Counted from the first letter of the stretch, positions 1 through 5,319 are shown. The stretch: DNA of 6,633 bases from Lachnospiraceae bacterium (GCA_017461685.1 JAFTXF010000019.1:1-6633); one strand, 5' to 3'. Program-made: numbers and translations. Notes: generated from the sequence alone by a model not told the origin.

Positions 1-72
1 CACGAGCATCAGGTAAACGAAGCAATTGTCCGGTTGAAGGACAAGGAAGAGGTACATGCAGAGGAAGCATAA
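1..72 (+). CDS. C-terminal end of an unidentified protein (partial)
   Basis: Frame 1 is open from the first base of the window to a TAA at 70-72, giving the last 23 residues of a protein that begins outside the window. The tail is charged and probably helical, ending in KEEVHAEEA, with no recognisable motif. It runs in the same direction as the membrane-protein operon that starts about 100 bases later. No terminator is visible between them, so it may belong to the same transcript. Too little is present to name a family. The reading frame is chosen because the composition is protein-like and the other frames give less natural residues. Confidence 0.55.
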   Translation, partial: HEHQVNEAIVRLKDKEEVHAEEA

Positions 73-135
73 TTCTGACGGCGAACACCGAGTTTCGCAA
101 TGATCTAAAGGAAAAACTGCAAGAAAGGAGAGTAT

Positions 136-161
136 GGATGTATTTTAGTGAGAATACATCC
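136..161 (+). promoter_or_regulatory. Leader hairpin before the DUF5058 gene
   Basis: GGATGTATT (136-144) and AATACATCC (153-161) are exact reverse complements. A T-G wobble and a T-A pair continue the stem to a 4-base loop. No T-tract follows, so it is not an ordinary terminator. The stem lies between a good Shine-Dalgarno sequence (AAGGAG, 125-130) and the weak AGGT at 165-168 that precedes the ATG at 174. It also covers the ATG at 138 of a small leader ORF. Inference: it modulates translation of the leader ORF and, through it, of the membrane protein gene. Confidence 0.5.
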
Positions 162-170
162 TACAGGTAA
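138..170 (+). CDS. Candidate 10-codon leader peptide ORF
   Basis: ATG at 138 opens a frame encoding MYFSENTSYR and ending in TAA at 168-170, three bases before the ATG of the DUF5058 gene. AAGGAG at 125-130 lies seven bases upstream of this ATG, which is ideal spacing, whereas the DUF5058 start has only a weak AGGT. The geometry suggests that ribosomes load on the leader and re-initiate at 174. The ORF overlaps the hairpin at 136-161. An alternative reading is that AAGGAG drives ATG 134 (MDVF, stop at 146-148), but its spacing of 3 is poor. There is no homology evidence, only position and SD geometry. Confidence 0.35.
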   Translation: MYFSENTSYR

Positions 171-173
171 GCG

Positions 174-890
174 ATGAACTTTAGTGTAAACAGTGCATTT
201 ATGTATGGGGTAGCCATTATTGTTATTCTGTTCGTATTGGCACAATCTGTATTTTTCTTAGTGAGAGCATTTAAACGGGGGAAGGAGCTGGGGATTTCCA
301 CAGCGAAATTAAAGAAAACCATTATTTCTACCACGGTATTTACTCTGGCACCGGCTCTGTCCATTTTGATTGGTATTATTACTTTGTCTAAGTTTCTGGG
401 GATACCGTTGCCATGGATTCGTATGAGCGTTATCGGAGCTATTACCTATGAGCTGCCGGCGGCTACCTCTACGGCGAATGCGCTGGGGGTATCTCTGTCA
501 GAGACCATTACGGATCCCAAAACTTATACTGCCATTGCATGGGTGATGACACTGGGTATTTTTCCGAGCCTGATTCTGCCGCCGATTTTGATGAAGAAGA
601 TTCAGGGCGGCATGATTAAGATGAAGGGAAAGGACCAAAAGTGGGGCGATTTATTTATGACTTCTCTGTTCCTTGGTATGATTTCTGCATTCCTCGGCAT
701 GGTATTTGCAGATATCAGGACAGGTATTGCCGGCTGGATTCCGATTTTTGTACTGCTTGTTTCTGCGGCTCTGATGGCAGTTTGCGGCTTGCTTATCAAA
801 AAATTTAAGTGGCTGGAAACCTATGCCATGTCTATCAGTATGGTAGGCGGTATGATTTTTGCGTGTATTATTACGCCGTTATTAAGTTAA
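174..890 (+). CDS. DUF5058-family multi-pass membrane protein
   Basis: A 238-residue, very hydrophobic protein that I recognise as the uncharacterised DUF5058 family; its function is not established. Hydrophobic segments lie near residues 8-31, 49-72, 82-97, 117-140, 160-180, 187-208 and 216-237. Positively charged loops at 31-48 (RAFKRGKELG...), 141-157 (rich in K) and 209-213 (KKFKW) should be cytoplasmic. With both the 31-48 and 141-157 loops inside, the three hydrophobic stretches between them cannot all cross the membrane. The middle one, with the motif GAITYELPAATSTA (88-101), may be re-entrant. An in-frame TAA at 168-170 makes ATG 174 the first possible start. It is the first of three tightly spaced genes with another membrane protein and an M20 peptidase, which suggests transport, but that role is inferred. 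Confidence 0.85.
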   Translation: MNFSVNSAFMYGVAIIVILFVLAQSVFFLVRAFKRGKELGISTAKLKKTIISTTVFTLAPALSILIGIITLSKFLGIPLPWIRMSVIGAITYELPAATSTANALGVSLSETITDPKTYTAIAWVMTLGIFPSLILPPILMKKIQGGMIKMKGKDQKWGDLFMTSLFLGMISAFLGMVFADIRTGIAGWIPIFVLLVSAALMAVCGLLIKKFKWLETYAMSISMVGGMIFACIITPLLS

Positions 891-896
891 GGAGGT
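889..896 (+). promoter_or_regulatory. Perfect RBS overlapping the upstream stop codon
   Basis: AAGGAGGT begins inside the TAA stop (888-890) of the DUF5058 gene and lies six bases before the ATG at 903. It fixes that start over the later Met codon (residue 5). The overlap implies that ribosomes finishing the first gene can pass to the second, keeping the two membrane proteins in balance. Confidence 0.85.
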
Positions 897-902
897 GCAG
901 AC

Positions 903-1556
903 ATGAGTGATTATATGAAGAAAACCGACTGGTACGGAAAGCTTTGGATTTGGACTGCTACTATTGTCATTGTATGTGTGCCGGTAGCTGCCTGCGTATA
1001 TTATAATGCCTGGCCGGAAGCTACGGCAGTGTTAAAGGGCTTACTTGGTGTGGCTCCGATTTACTGGACAGTAGGACTGATTGAAGTGATTACATATACG
1101 CCGATGCTTGGTACCGGCGGTACCTATCTGGCATTTGTGACAGGAAATCTTACCAGCTTAAAGGCGCCGAGTGCATTGACAGCTATGGAAAATGCAGAGG
1201 TAAAGCCGGGCACGGAAGAGGGCGAGGTTATTTCTACGATTGCCATTGCAACCAGCTCTATTGTGACTACGTTAGTACTGGTTGTAGGTGTTTTAGGTCT
1301 CTCCATGATTTCTCCGATTTTGGATTCGCCACAGTTAAAGCCTGCTTTTGACAATATTTTGCCGGCATTATTCGGTGGTCTGGGTATTGTATACGTGAGC
1401 AAAAACTGGAAGCTTTCCATTGCACCGCTTTTGTTTATGATTACTTTGTTTCTGTTAGTACCGTCTTTGGCAGGCAGCGTAGGTGTGCTGGTTCCGGTAG
1501 GCGTTCTGATTACTTTAGGAGCAGCCAGAATTATGTACAAGAAAGGCTGGGTATAA
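903..1556 (+). CDS. Small multi-pass membrane protein, partner of DUF5058 protein
   Basis: A 217-residue hydrophobic protein that I cannot assign to a named family. The N-terminal tail (MSDYMKKTDWYGK) is charged and probably cytoplasmic. Hydrophobic segments lie near residues 14-34, 50-68, 68-82, 109-134, 151-166, 171-190 and 193-211, and the protein ends in a basic KKGW. A polar loop at 86-108 is rich in E, K and T. Residues 61-80 (EVITYTPMLGTGGTYLAFVT) resemble the ITY region of the DUF5058 protein (GAITYELPAATSTANAL). The downstream hydrophobic layout is also similar, so the two may be diverged relatives forming a heteromer. The start is fixed by the AAGGAGGT at 889-896. Only five bases separate its stop from the M20 peptidase start. 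Inference: a subunit of a two-part transporter or channel. Confidence 0.8.
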   Translation: MSDYMKKTDWYGKLWIWTATIVIVCVPVAACVYYNAWPEATAVLKGLLGVAPIYWTVGLIEVITYTPMLGTGGTYLAFVTGNLTSLKAPSALTAMENAEVKPGTEEGEVISTIAIATSSIVTTLVLVVGVLGLSMISPILDSPQLKPAFDNILPALFGGLGIVYVSKNWKLSIAPLLFMITLFLLVPSLAGSVGVLVPVGVLITLGAARIMYKKGWV

Positions 1557-1561
1557 TAATT

Positions 1562-3004
1562 ATGTGGACGGTTATTTGGAGTGTATTAGGCGTTGTTGTA
1601 ATTATATTGATTGCTGTAATTATGGTTAGAACCCTACAGTTTAAGCCTGCAGCAGCAGAACCTGCAAATCCGGAAGCGTTGGAGCTGGATGAGGCGAAAA
1701 TCGTAGCAGACATGGCTGATATGATTCGCTGTAAAACAGTTTCCTACAATAATGAAGAGTTGGTAGACCGTGGGGAATTTGCTAAGTTTGAATCGTTATT
1801 AAAGGAGCGTTTTCCTAAAATTAACGAGGCTTGTACCTTTACAAAGCTGGGCAAAACAGGTCTGTTATATTATTTGCCGGGTAAATCCTCCGCAAAGCCT
1901 AGCGTTATGATGGCACATTATGACGTGGTGCCTATAGAGGAGGCAGGCTGGGATAAGCCGGCCTTTGACGGTGTCATCGAGGACGGCTATCTGTGGGGCC
2001 GTGGCACCTTGGATACTAAGGGGACACTGTGTGGCGTAGTGGAGGCACTGGAGCAGTTATTAAAGGAAGGCTACGTGCCGGAAAACGATTTGTATTTGTC
2101 CTTCTCCGGTGATGAGGAAATCAGCGGAGATTCCTGTCCGGCCATTGTGTCCTATCTGGAAGAAAAGGGCGTGAAACCGGCCATTGTAGTGGATGAAGGC
2201 GGTGCTGTTGTAGAAAAGGTATTCCCGGGCGTACGTCAGGAATGTGCCGTAGTCGGTGTAGCTGAAAAGGGCTTTATGAATGTGAAATTCACCATGGATT
2301 CTCAGGGCGGACATGCTTCTACGCCGCCGGTGCACACGATTGCAGGACATCTCAGCAAGGCAGTAGTAGATGTGGAGGCTCATCCTTTTAAGAGTCAGCT
2401 GACCAAGCCGGTGGCAGAGATGTTTGACACCCTGGGCAGACATTCCACCTTCCTTTACCGTATGATTTTTGCGAATTTATGGTGCTTTAAGCCGGTGCTG
2501 GATATGATTTGTAAAATGTCCGGCGGTGAATTAAATGCTCTGATGCGTACCACGGTAGCAGTGACCTGTATGGAAGGCAGCAAGGCATACAATGTATTGC
2601 CACCAAAAGCAAGCATTGGGGCAAATATGCGTCTTTTGGGCAACGATACAGTAGAGTCTGCCAAGGCTTATCTGGAATCCGTGATTAAAAATGACAAGAT
2701 TAAAGTAGAGGTTGTGGAAGGCAACAATCCATCTATCAGCTCCGATACGGATTGCGAAGAGTGGTTTAAGCTCAAAGATGCTATTCACAATACCTGGCCG
2801 GAGGCCATTGTCTCTCCGTATCTGATGCTTGCCTGCAGCGATTCCAGACATTACTGCCGGATTACCGACAGAGTGTACCGCTTCTCCGCGATGAAGCTTT
2901 CCAAAGAGGAGCGCGGTATGATTCACGGGAATAATGAGAGGATTCCGATGGAGACGCTTATAAAGACGGTGGAGTTTTATGTGAGGTTGTTGAAACGATT
3001 GTAA
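1562..3004 (+). CDS. Membrane-anchored M20-family metallopeptidase (carboxypeptidase S-like)
   Basis: A 480-residue di-zinc hydrolase of the M20 family. The family cleaves peptide or acyl-amino-acid amide bonds. A hydrophobic anchor lies at about residues 3-22, followed by an Ala/Pro/Glu-rich linker and then the catalytic domain. Visible metal and catalytic residues are H119 and D121 in MMAHYDVVP, bridging D151 in GRGTLDTKG, base E185 and ligand E186 in SGDEEISG, D211 in VVDEGG, and H455 in MIHGNNE. The lid/dimerisation domain begins near residue 235 with GGHAS (H251). All key residues are present, so it should be active. Layout and length resemble the carboxypeptidase S/PM20D1 branch more than short DapE or PepT types, but the substrate cannot be read from sequence. 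There is no strong SD before ATG 1562 and the gap is 5 bases, so translation is probably coupled to the upstream membrane gene. Confidence 0.93.
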   Translation: MWTVIWSVLGVVVIILIAVIMVRTLQFKPAAAEPANPEALELDEAKIVADMADMIRCKTVSYNNEELVDRGEFAKFESLLKERFPKINEACTFTKLGKTGLLYYLPGKSSAKPSVMMAHYDVVPIEEAGWDKPAFDGVIEDGYLWGRGTLDTKGTLCGVVEALEQLLKEGYVPENDLYLSFSGDEEISGDSCPAIVSYLEEKGVKPAIVVDEGGAVVEKVFPGVRQECAVVGVAEKGFMNVKFTMDSQGGHASTPPVHTIAGHLSKAVVDVEAHPFKSQLTKPVAEMFDTLGRHSTFLYRMIFANLWCFKPVLDMICKMSGGELNALMRTTVAVTCMEGSKAYNVLPPKASIGANMRLLGNDTVESAKAYLESVIKNDKIKVEVVEGNNPSISSDTDCEEWFKLKDAIHNTWPEAIVSPYLMLACSDSRHYCRITDRVYRFSAMKLSKEERGMIHGNNERIPMETLIKTVEFYVRLLKRL

Positions 3005-3019
3005 AATGAGAGAAAATGA

Positions 3020-3053
3020 AAGGAGCTGAGTGCTAATGAGTGCCCGGCTCCTT
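3020..3053. terminator. Hairpin between convergent genes
   Basis: AAGGAGC (3020-3026) pairs exactly with GCTCCTT (3047-3053), extended by a T-G wobble and a G-C pair. It lies 15 bases after the M20 stop and 20 bases after the nuclease stop on the other strand. On the - strand the stem is followed by TTTCATTTTCTC, a fair U-rich tail. On the + strand the tail (CTATTACTG) is poor. It probably ends the nuclease transcript and may only weakly stop the M20 operon. Confidence 0.55.
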
Positions 3054-3073
3054 CTATTACTGAGTATATTATT

Positions 3074-3250
3074 TTAACTAACTTCTTCCAAATACTTTCG
3101 TGCTTCCTGCTCATCTAAATGGAACTTCTCCGTGATTCTTTCAAAAATCTTTGCATCATCTAAGCCAAATTCCCGGCAGGTTGTGATGGTACCGATGATT
3201 TCCCCTTTAGATTTTCCCCTGGCTTCTAATCTATCCAAATATTCACACAT
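3074..3250 (-). other. Candidate intragenic C-terminal ORF of the Rpn gene (RpnS-like)
   Basis: Met225 of the nuclease (ATG at 3248-3250) is preceded by a purine-rich run on the - strand at 3257-3273. It contains AGGAG, AAGGA and GTGGA, the last six bases from the ATG. Internal initiation would give a 58-residue protein made only of the charged C-terminal region (MCEYLDRLEARGKSK...). In E. coli, Rpn genes are reported to encode such a small C-terminal protein, which inhibits the full-length toxic nuclease. Whether this site is used here is inference; purine runs also arise by chance from Gln-Glu-Lys-Gly codons. Confidence 0.25.
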
Positions 3251-3922
3251 ATTCGTTCCACTTCCTTTCTCCTGATACGCTTCTTCAAATCTGGTATCTT
3301 CGCACATCACTGCCATCAGTTGCAATACCTCCTGCACATGATGAATTGTCTCTCTGGTTGGTATGTAATCATTATTTTCTCGCATTTGTACAAAATAGTC
3401 TGCTACAATTTTAAAGTCACTCTGGAACAGCTCGACTTGTTCCCTTGTCAGCCAGGCAATTTCAAAAAGATGCACCTGATAATCGTTGACGTAAGGCTTC
3501 AGTTCTTTTGGGATGTTAAAACATTCTGAAAGATGCAGCGGCGCCCGCCAGCGGTTCCTGTAATTAAAATATAATACAATACTGGTGACGGGATACCTCG
3601 CCCTTTGTCCTTTCTTAATCTGATTTCTATAGGCGGCTCCATCGTATCCGATAATCCGAAGGGGCATATCAGCATCTTCCTTTGTCTGATTCTCGATGCC
3701 TAGCATTGCGATTTGAATCTTACTCTTTCTCCAATACTTGGAAACGTCGCGCTCCTGTTCTCTGATCCTGCCGTCTGCCTTGTAATAGCTGCGGGGCTGC
3801 GCATTTGTCAGTTCGTTTTCTCGAACAATATTTGCACCCTGAAACAATAATACATTCATAATATCCGCAAAAACATCATTGTAGCTCTCCAACGTTTTTT
3901 CTGTAATATCTTTCTCTGTCAT
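3074..3922 (-). CDS. Rpn-family PD-(D/E)XK nuclease / putative transposase
   Basis: A 282-residue protein of the Rpn (YhgA-like, recombination-promoting nuclease) family. It is often annotated as a transposase but does not have a transposon around it here. The N-terminal half shows the nuclease core: NDVFADIMNVLLFQG (15-29), E36, D59 in ERDVSKYW, and E77-N-Q79 in GIENQ. The last replaces the usual E-x-K with E-x-Q, which I recall as usual for the Clostridia branch. The C-terminal part (about 190-282) is helical and charged (ARGKSKGEIIGT near 234-245), typical of the family's tail. GAGGT (3929-3933) lies six bases before the ATG. The start codon overlaps the stop of a candidate upstream ORF (ATGA). 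It has its own promoter and lies convergent to the M20 operon. Reported roles of relatives include RecA-independent recombination and phage defence; here the role is inferred. Confidence 0.88.
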   Translation of the reverse strand: MTEKDITEKTLESYNDVFADIMNVLLFQGANIVRENELTNAQPRSYYKADGRIREQERDVSKYWRKSKIQIAMLGIENQTKEDADMPLRIIGYDGAAYRNQIKKGQRARYPVTSIVLYFNYRNRWRAPLHLSECFNIPKELKPYVNDYQVHLFEIAWLTREQVELFQSDFKIVADYFVQMRENNDYIPTRETIHHVQEVLQLMAVMCEDTRFEEAYQEKGSGTNMCEYLDRLEARGKSKGEIIGTITTCREFGLDDAKIFERITEKFHLDEQEARKYLEEVS

Positions 3923-4038
3923 AGGTAGACCTCGCGGTAGTTATTAGCGGCTCTCCAGGCTCGTTTATAACCTAAGGTCTTTTGTGTTTTATAATCGGAT
4001 TGTGCATTGTGGTTATTTGTATTCGTTTGTAAATAAAT
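3919..4038 (-). CDS. Candidate 39-codon leader ORF with ATT start, coupled to the nuclease
   Basis: On the - strand this frame is open from just after the TAG at 4057-4059 to a TGA at 3919-3921, which overlaps the nuclease start as ATGA. There is no ATG, GTG or TTG start. However, AGGAGG (4045-4050) sits six bases before an ATT at 4036-4038, and the promoter -10 lies just upstream, so the SD would be close to the 5' end of the RNA. The product would be a basic 39-residue peptide ending KRAWRAANNYREVYL, with no family recognised. ATT starts are rare but real (infC is the classic case). Alternatives are a decayed ATG leader ORF, or a chance open frame with the AGGAGG as a relic. Confidence 0.35.
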   Translation of the reverse strand: MYLQTNTNNHNAQSDYKTQKTLGYKRAWRAANNYREVYL

Positions 4039-4044
4039 GCAGAA

Positions 4045-4050
4045 CCTCCT
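4045..4050 (-). promoter_or_regulatory. AGGAGG ribosome binding site with no normal start codon
   Basis: The - strand reads AGGAGG, then TTCTGC, then ATT. It is the strongest SD in this intergenic region. It is 122 bases from the nuclease ATG, which has its own weaker GAGGT. Its presence is the main evidence for the ATT-started leader ORF. Confidence 0.5.
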
Positions 4051-4060
4051 CGATACCTAT

Positions 4061-4089
4061 ATTATAGTACATAATTACAAGAAAAGCAA
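4061..4089 (-). promoter_or_regulatory. Promoter of the Rpn nuclease gene
   Basis: The - strand has a perfect -10 TATAAT (4061-4066) and, 17 bases upstream, a weak -35 TTGCTT (4084-4089). Transcription would start near 4054, only a few bases before the AGGAGG at 4045-4050. The -35 lies just beyond the T-tract of the DegV terminator, so the nuclease is a separate unit. The -10 and spacing are good, the -35 is poor. Confidence 0.55.
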
Positions 4090-4090
4090 C

Positions 4091-4150
4091 ATAAAAATTC
4101 CCTTCCGGGTAAACAGTTTAACGAATGAAACCGTATACCCGGAAGGGAGT
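4091..4150 (-). terminator. Rho-independent terminator of the DegV gene
   Basis: TCCCTTCCGGGTA (4099-4111) and TACCCGGAAGGGA (4136-4148) are exact reverse complements. The stem is extended outward to 4097/4150 through a G-T pair, and inward past single mismatches by CAGTTT/AAACCG pairing to an 8-base loop. On the - strand the hairpin is followed at once by TTTTTATG, the expected T-tract. It lies about 70 bases after the DegV stop. On the + strand there is no T-tract. It insulates DegV from the nuclease promoter immediately beyond. Confidence 0.85.
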
Positions 4151-4220
4151 ATATCATCTGTATAAGATTCATAAGTATTTTGAAAGCAGTATCATACACT
4201 CACAAATGCCAAAACATGAG

Positions 4221-5105
4221 CTATTCCCGCACAGCACCCCAGAAGAACAATGCTACAGTGCCCGGACCGGTATGACTGCCGATAGTGGTACCGATATCAT
4301 TAATCTCTACCTTGCCGTTAAGGTTAGAGAAACGCTCTTCAATAAGAGCAGCAACAGCTTTGGCATCCTCTATACAAGCGGAGTGGCTGATATAACATTT
4401 GCCGTCATAATCAAAACCGTTTTCAGCAAACTGTTCCATCTGTTCCACGATAGCCTGAATTACCTTGCGCTTCGTGCGGATTTTCTGTCGAGGAATCAGC
4501 TTTCCCTGACTGTCCATATTTAACAGTGGGCAAATATTTAATAAGTTGCCTACAAAACCGGAGGTCTTGCTGACCCTGCCGCCCTTCACATAGAAGGTCA
4601 GGTCAGTGGAGAAGAACCAGGTCTGAAGCTTCAGACGGTTTTCCATAGCCCAATGATATACTTCATCGATATCCTTGCCTTCGTCACGCATATCAGCCAG
4701 CTTATCCACCAATAAGCCAAAACCGGAAGATGCTGTCAGAGAGTCCAGAATATAAATCTTGCGGTCAGGATATTTTTCCAGCAGGCTGTCTTTTGCAATA
4801 TTTGCAGAATTATATGTACCTGAAATACCGGAGGATAGGGTTACGTGCAAAACATCCTTCCCTTGTTTCAGAAACGATTCAAAGTATTCTTCAAATTCGG
4901 TTACATTTACCTGAGAGGTTTTGGTGTCAGCCCCTTGCTGCATGGCTTTGTAGAAGTCAGGGAAGGGGATGGATTCACCCAAATCGTCCGGATATTGCTT
5001 TCCGTCCAATTCAAAATGAAAGCATATGTAATGAATGTTTCTTTGATTGAAATGCTCTTTCGTTAAATCTGCTGTGGAGCAGCAGCTGAGAATAAATTTT
5101 TCCAT
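4221..5105 (-). CDS. DegV family protein (fatty-acid binding, FakB-like)
   Basis: A 294-residue, full-length DegV protein. The family binds a long-chain fatty acid; FakB members present it to the kinase FakA, which makes acyl-phosphate for phospholipid synthesis. Family motifs in order are an N-terminal domain with CCSTADL (8-14), the TSQVN loop (63-67), SSGISGTYNSA (91-101), DSLTASSGFG (121-130), GGRVSK (175-180), and C-terminal IGSHTGPGTVALFFWG (275-290). The serine-rich loop and the GSHTGPG histidine line the ligand carboxylate site in characterised members. AGGAG (5112-5116) lies six bases before the ATG and fixes the start. No fakA or other lipid gene is visible nearby. The gene has its own promoter with a palindromic operator pair, and its own terminator, so it is monocistronic. 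Which fatty acid it binds cannot be told. Confidence 0.93.
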   Translation of the reverse strand: MEKFILSCCSTADLTKEHFNQRNIHYICFHFELDGKQYPDDLGESIPFPDFYKAMQQGADTKTSQVNVTEFEEYFESFLKQGKDVLHVTLSSGISGTYNSANIAKDSLLEKYPDRKIYILDSLTASSGFGLLVDKLADMRDEGKDIDEVYHWAMENRLKLQTWFFSTDLTFYVKGGRVSKTSGFVGNLLNICPLLNMDSQGKLIPRQKIRTKRKVIQAIVEQMEQFAENGFDYDGKCYISHSACIEDAKAVAALIEERFSNLNGKVEINDIGTTIGSHTGPGTVALFFWGAVRE

Positions 5106-5144
5106 AAGAGTCTCCTGTGTTTATTTAGATTTGTAAAAAACAGA

Positions 5145-5189
5145 TGCGACAGTTTCTTGTGGTTTTAAGAACTATAAAATATGGTCGCA
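5145..5189 (-). promoter_or_regulatory. Possible stem in the DegV 5' leader
   Basis: TGCGAC (5145-5150) and GTCGCA (5184-5189) are exact reverse complements in the roughly 105-base leader of the DegV transcript. They enclose a near-pairing of AGTTTCTT (5151-5158) with AAGAACT (5167-5173). They surround the second operator-like copy. It could be an RNA fold or simply part of an extended protein-binding region; no known riboswitch is recognised. Confidence 0.25.
5159..5175. promoter_or_regulatory. Second operator-like repeat in the DegV leader
   Basis: GTGGTTTTAAGAACTAT matches the palindrome at 5200-5216 in 13 of 17 positions, in the same orientation, with start-to-start spacing of 41 bases (about four helical turns). 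It lies some 35-50 bases downstream of the predicted transcription start. It is probably a weaker auxiliary binding site for the same regulator. Confidence 0.4.
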
Positions 5190-5195
5190 ACCACT

Positions 5196-5220
5196 TTATG
5201 TAGTTTTCATAACTACATGA
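5196..5220. promoter_or_regulatory. Palindromic operator at the DegV start point
   Basis: The core is ATGTAGTT (5198-5205), TTCAT, AACTACAT (5211-5218): an exact 8-base inverted repeat with a 5-base centre. A wobble and one further pair extend it. It overlaps the -10 and covers the predicted start of the DegV transcript, the classic position for a repressor. The regulator is unknown; the GTAGTT-N5-AACTAC shape would suit a small dimeric repressor (for example MarR, TetR or GntR type), but no such gene is in the window. Confidence 0.5.
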
Positions 5221-5245
5221 TACGACTGAATAAAGATTTTGTAAA
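5217..5245 (-). promoter_or_regulatory. Promoter of the DegV gene
   Basis: The - strand reads TTTACA (5240-5245), a 17-base spacer, then TATCAT (5217-5222). Each hexamer matches the sigma-A consensus in five of six positions. Transcription would start near 5210, giving a leader of about 105 bases. The -10 abuts the palindrome at 5198-5218. Confidence 0.65.
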
Positions 5246-5290
5246 GAGTTTTTTTGAAATAATATGCGAGAACAGTAATATTAATACAAC

Positions 5291-5319
5291 AGCCCCACTC
5301 TGTTTTTCATCGTGGGGCT
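5291..5319 (-). terminator. Terminator after trpB
   Basis: AGCCCCAC (5291-5298) and GTGGGGCT (5312-5319) are exact reverse complements with a 13-base loop. On the - strand the tail is GTTGTATTAATATT, only moderately T-rich. It lies about 70 bases beyond the trpB stop and upstream of the DegV promoter, so it separates the two genes. Confidence 0.65.

Noticed and set aside
73..135. Promoter for the DUF5058 operon.
   Set aside because: No pair of -35/-10 hexamers with acceptable spacing was found; the operon may be read from upstream of the window.
72..170. Frame 3 stays open from the window start to TAA 168-170 and reads protein-like (…TEFRNDLKEKLQERRVW…) after the upstream stop, suggesting a frameshifted longer upstream gene.
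   Set aside because: Its first part (3-71) is clearly a shadow of the frame-1 gene, there is no standard start before ATG 138, and no slippery site is visible at the frame-1 stop. A frameshift cannot be shown without homologues.
1124..2926. Several long - strand ORFs antisense to the membrane and M20 genes.
   Set aside because: They overlap genes with clear family motifs or membrane segments, lack RBSs and show no protein-like features of their own.
3074..4054. Complete mobile element around the 'transposase' annotation.
   Set aside because: No terminal inverted repeats or target duplications were seen flanking the Rpn gene. The hairpins at 3020-3053 and 4097-4150 do not resemble each other and behave as terminators.
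4125..4523. 132-codon + strand ORF overlapping the DegV gene.
   Set aside because: It is antisense to a clear DegV gene, starts inside the terminator hairpin loop and has no RBS.
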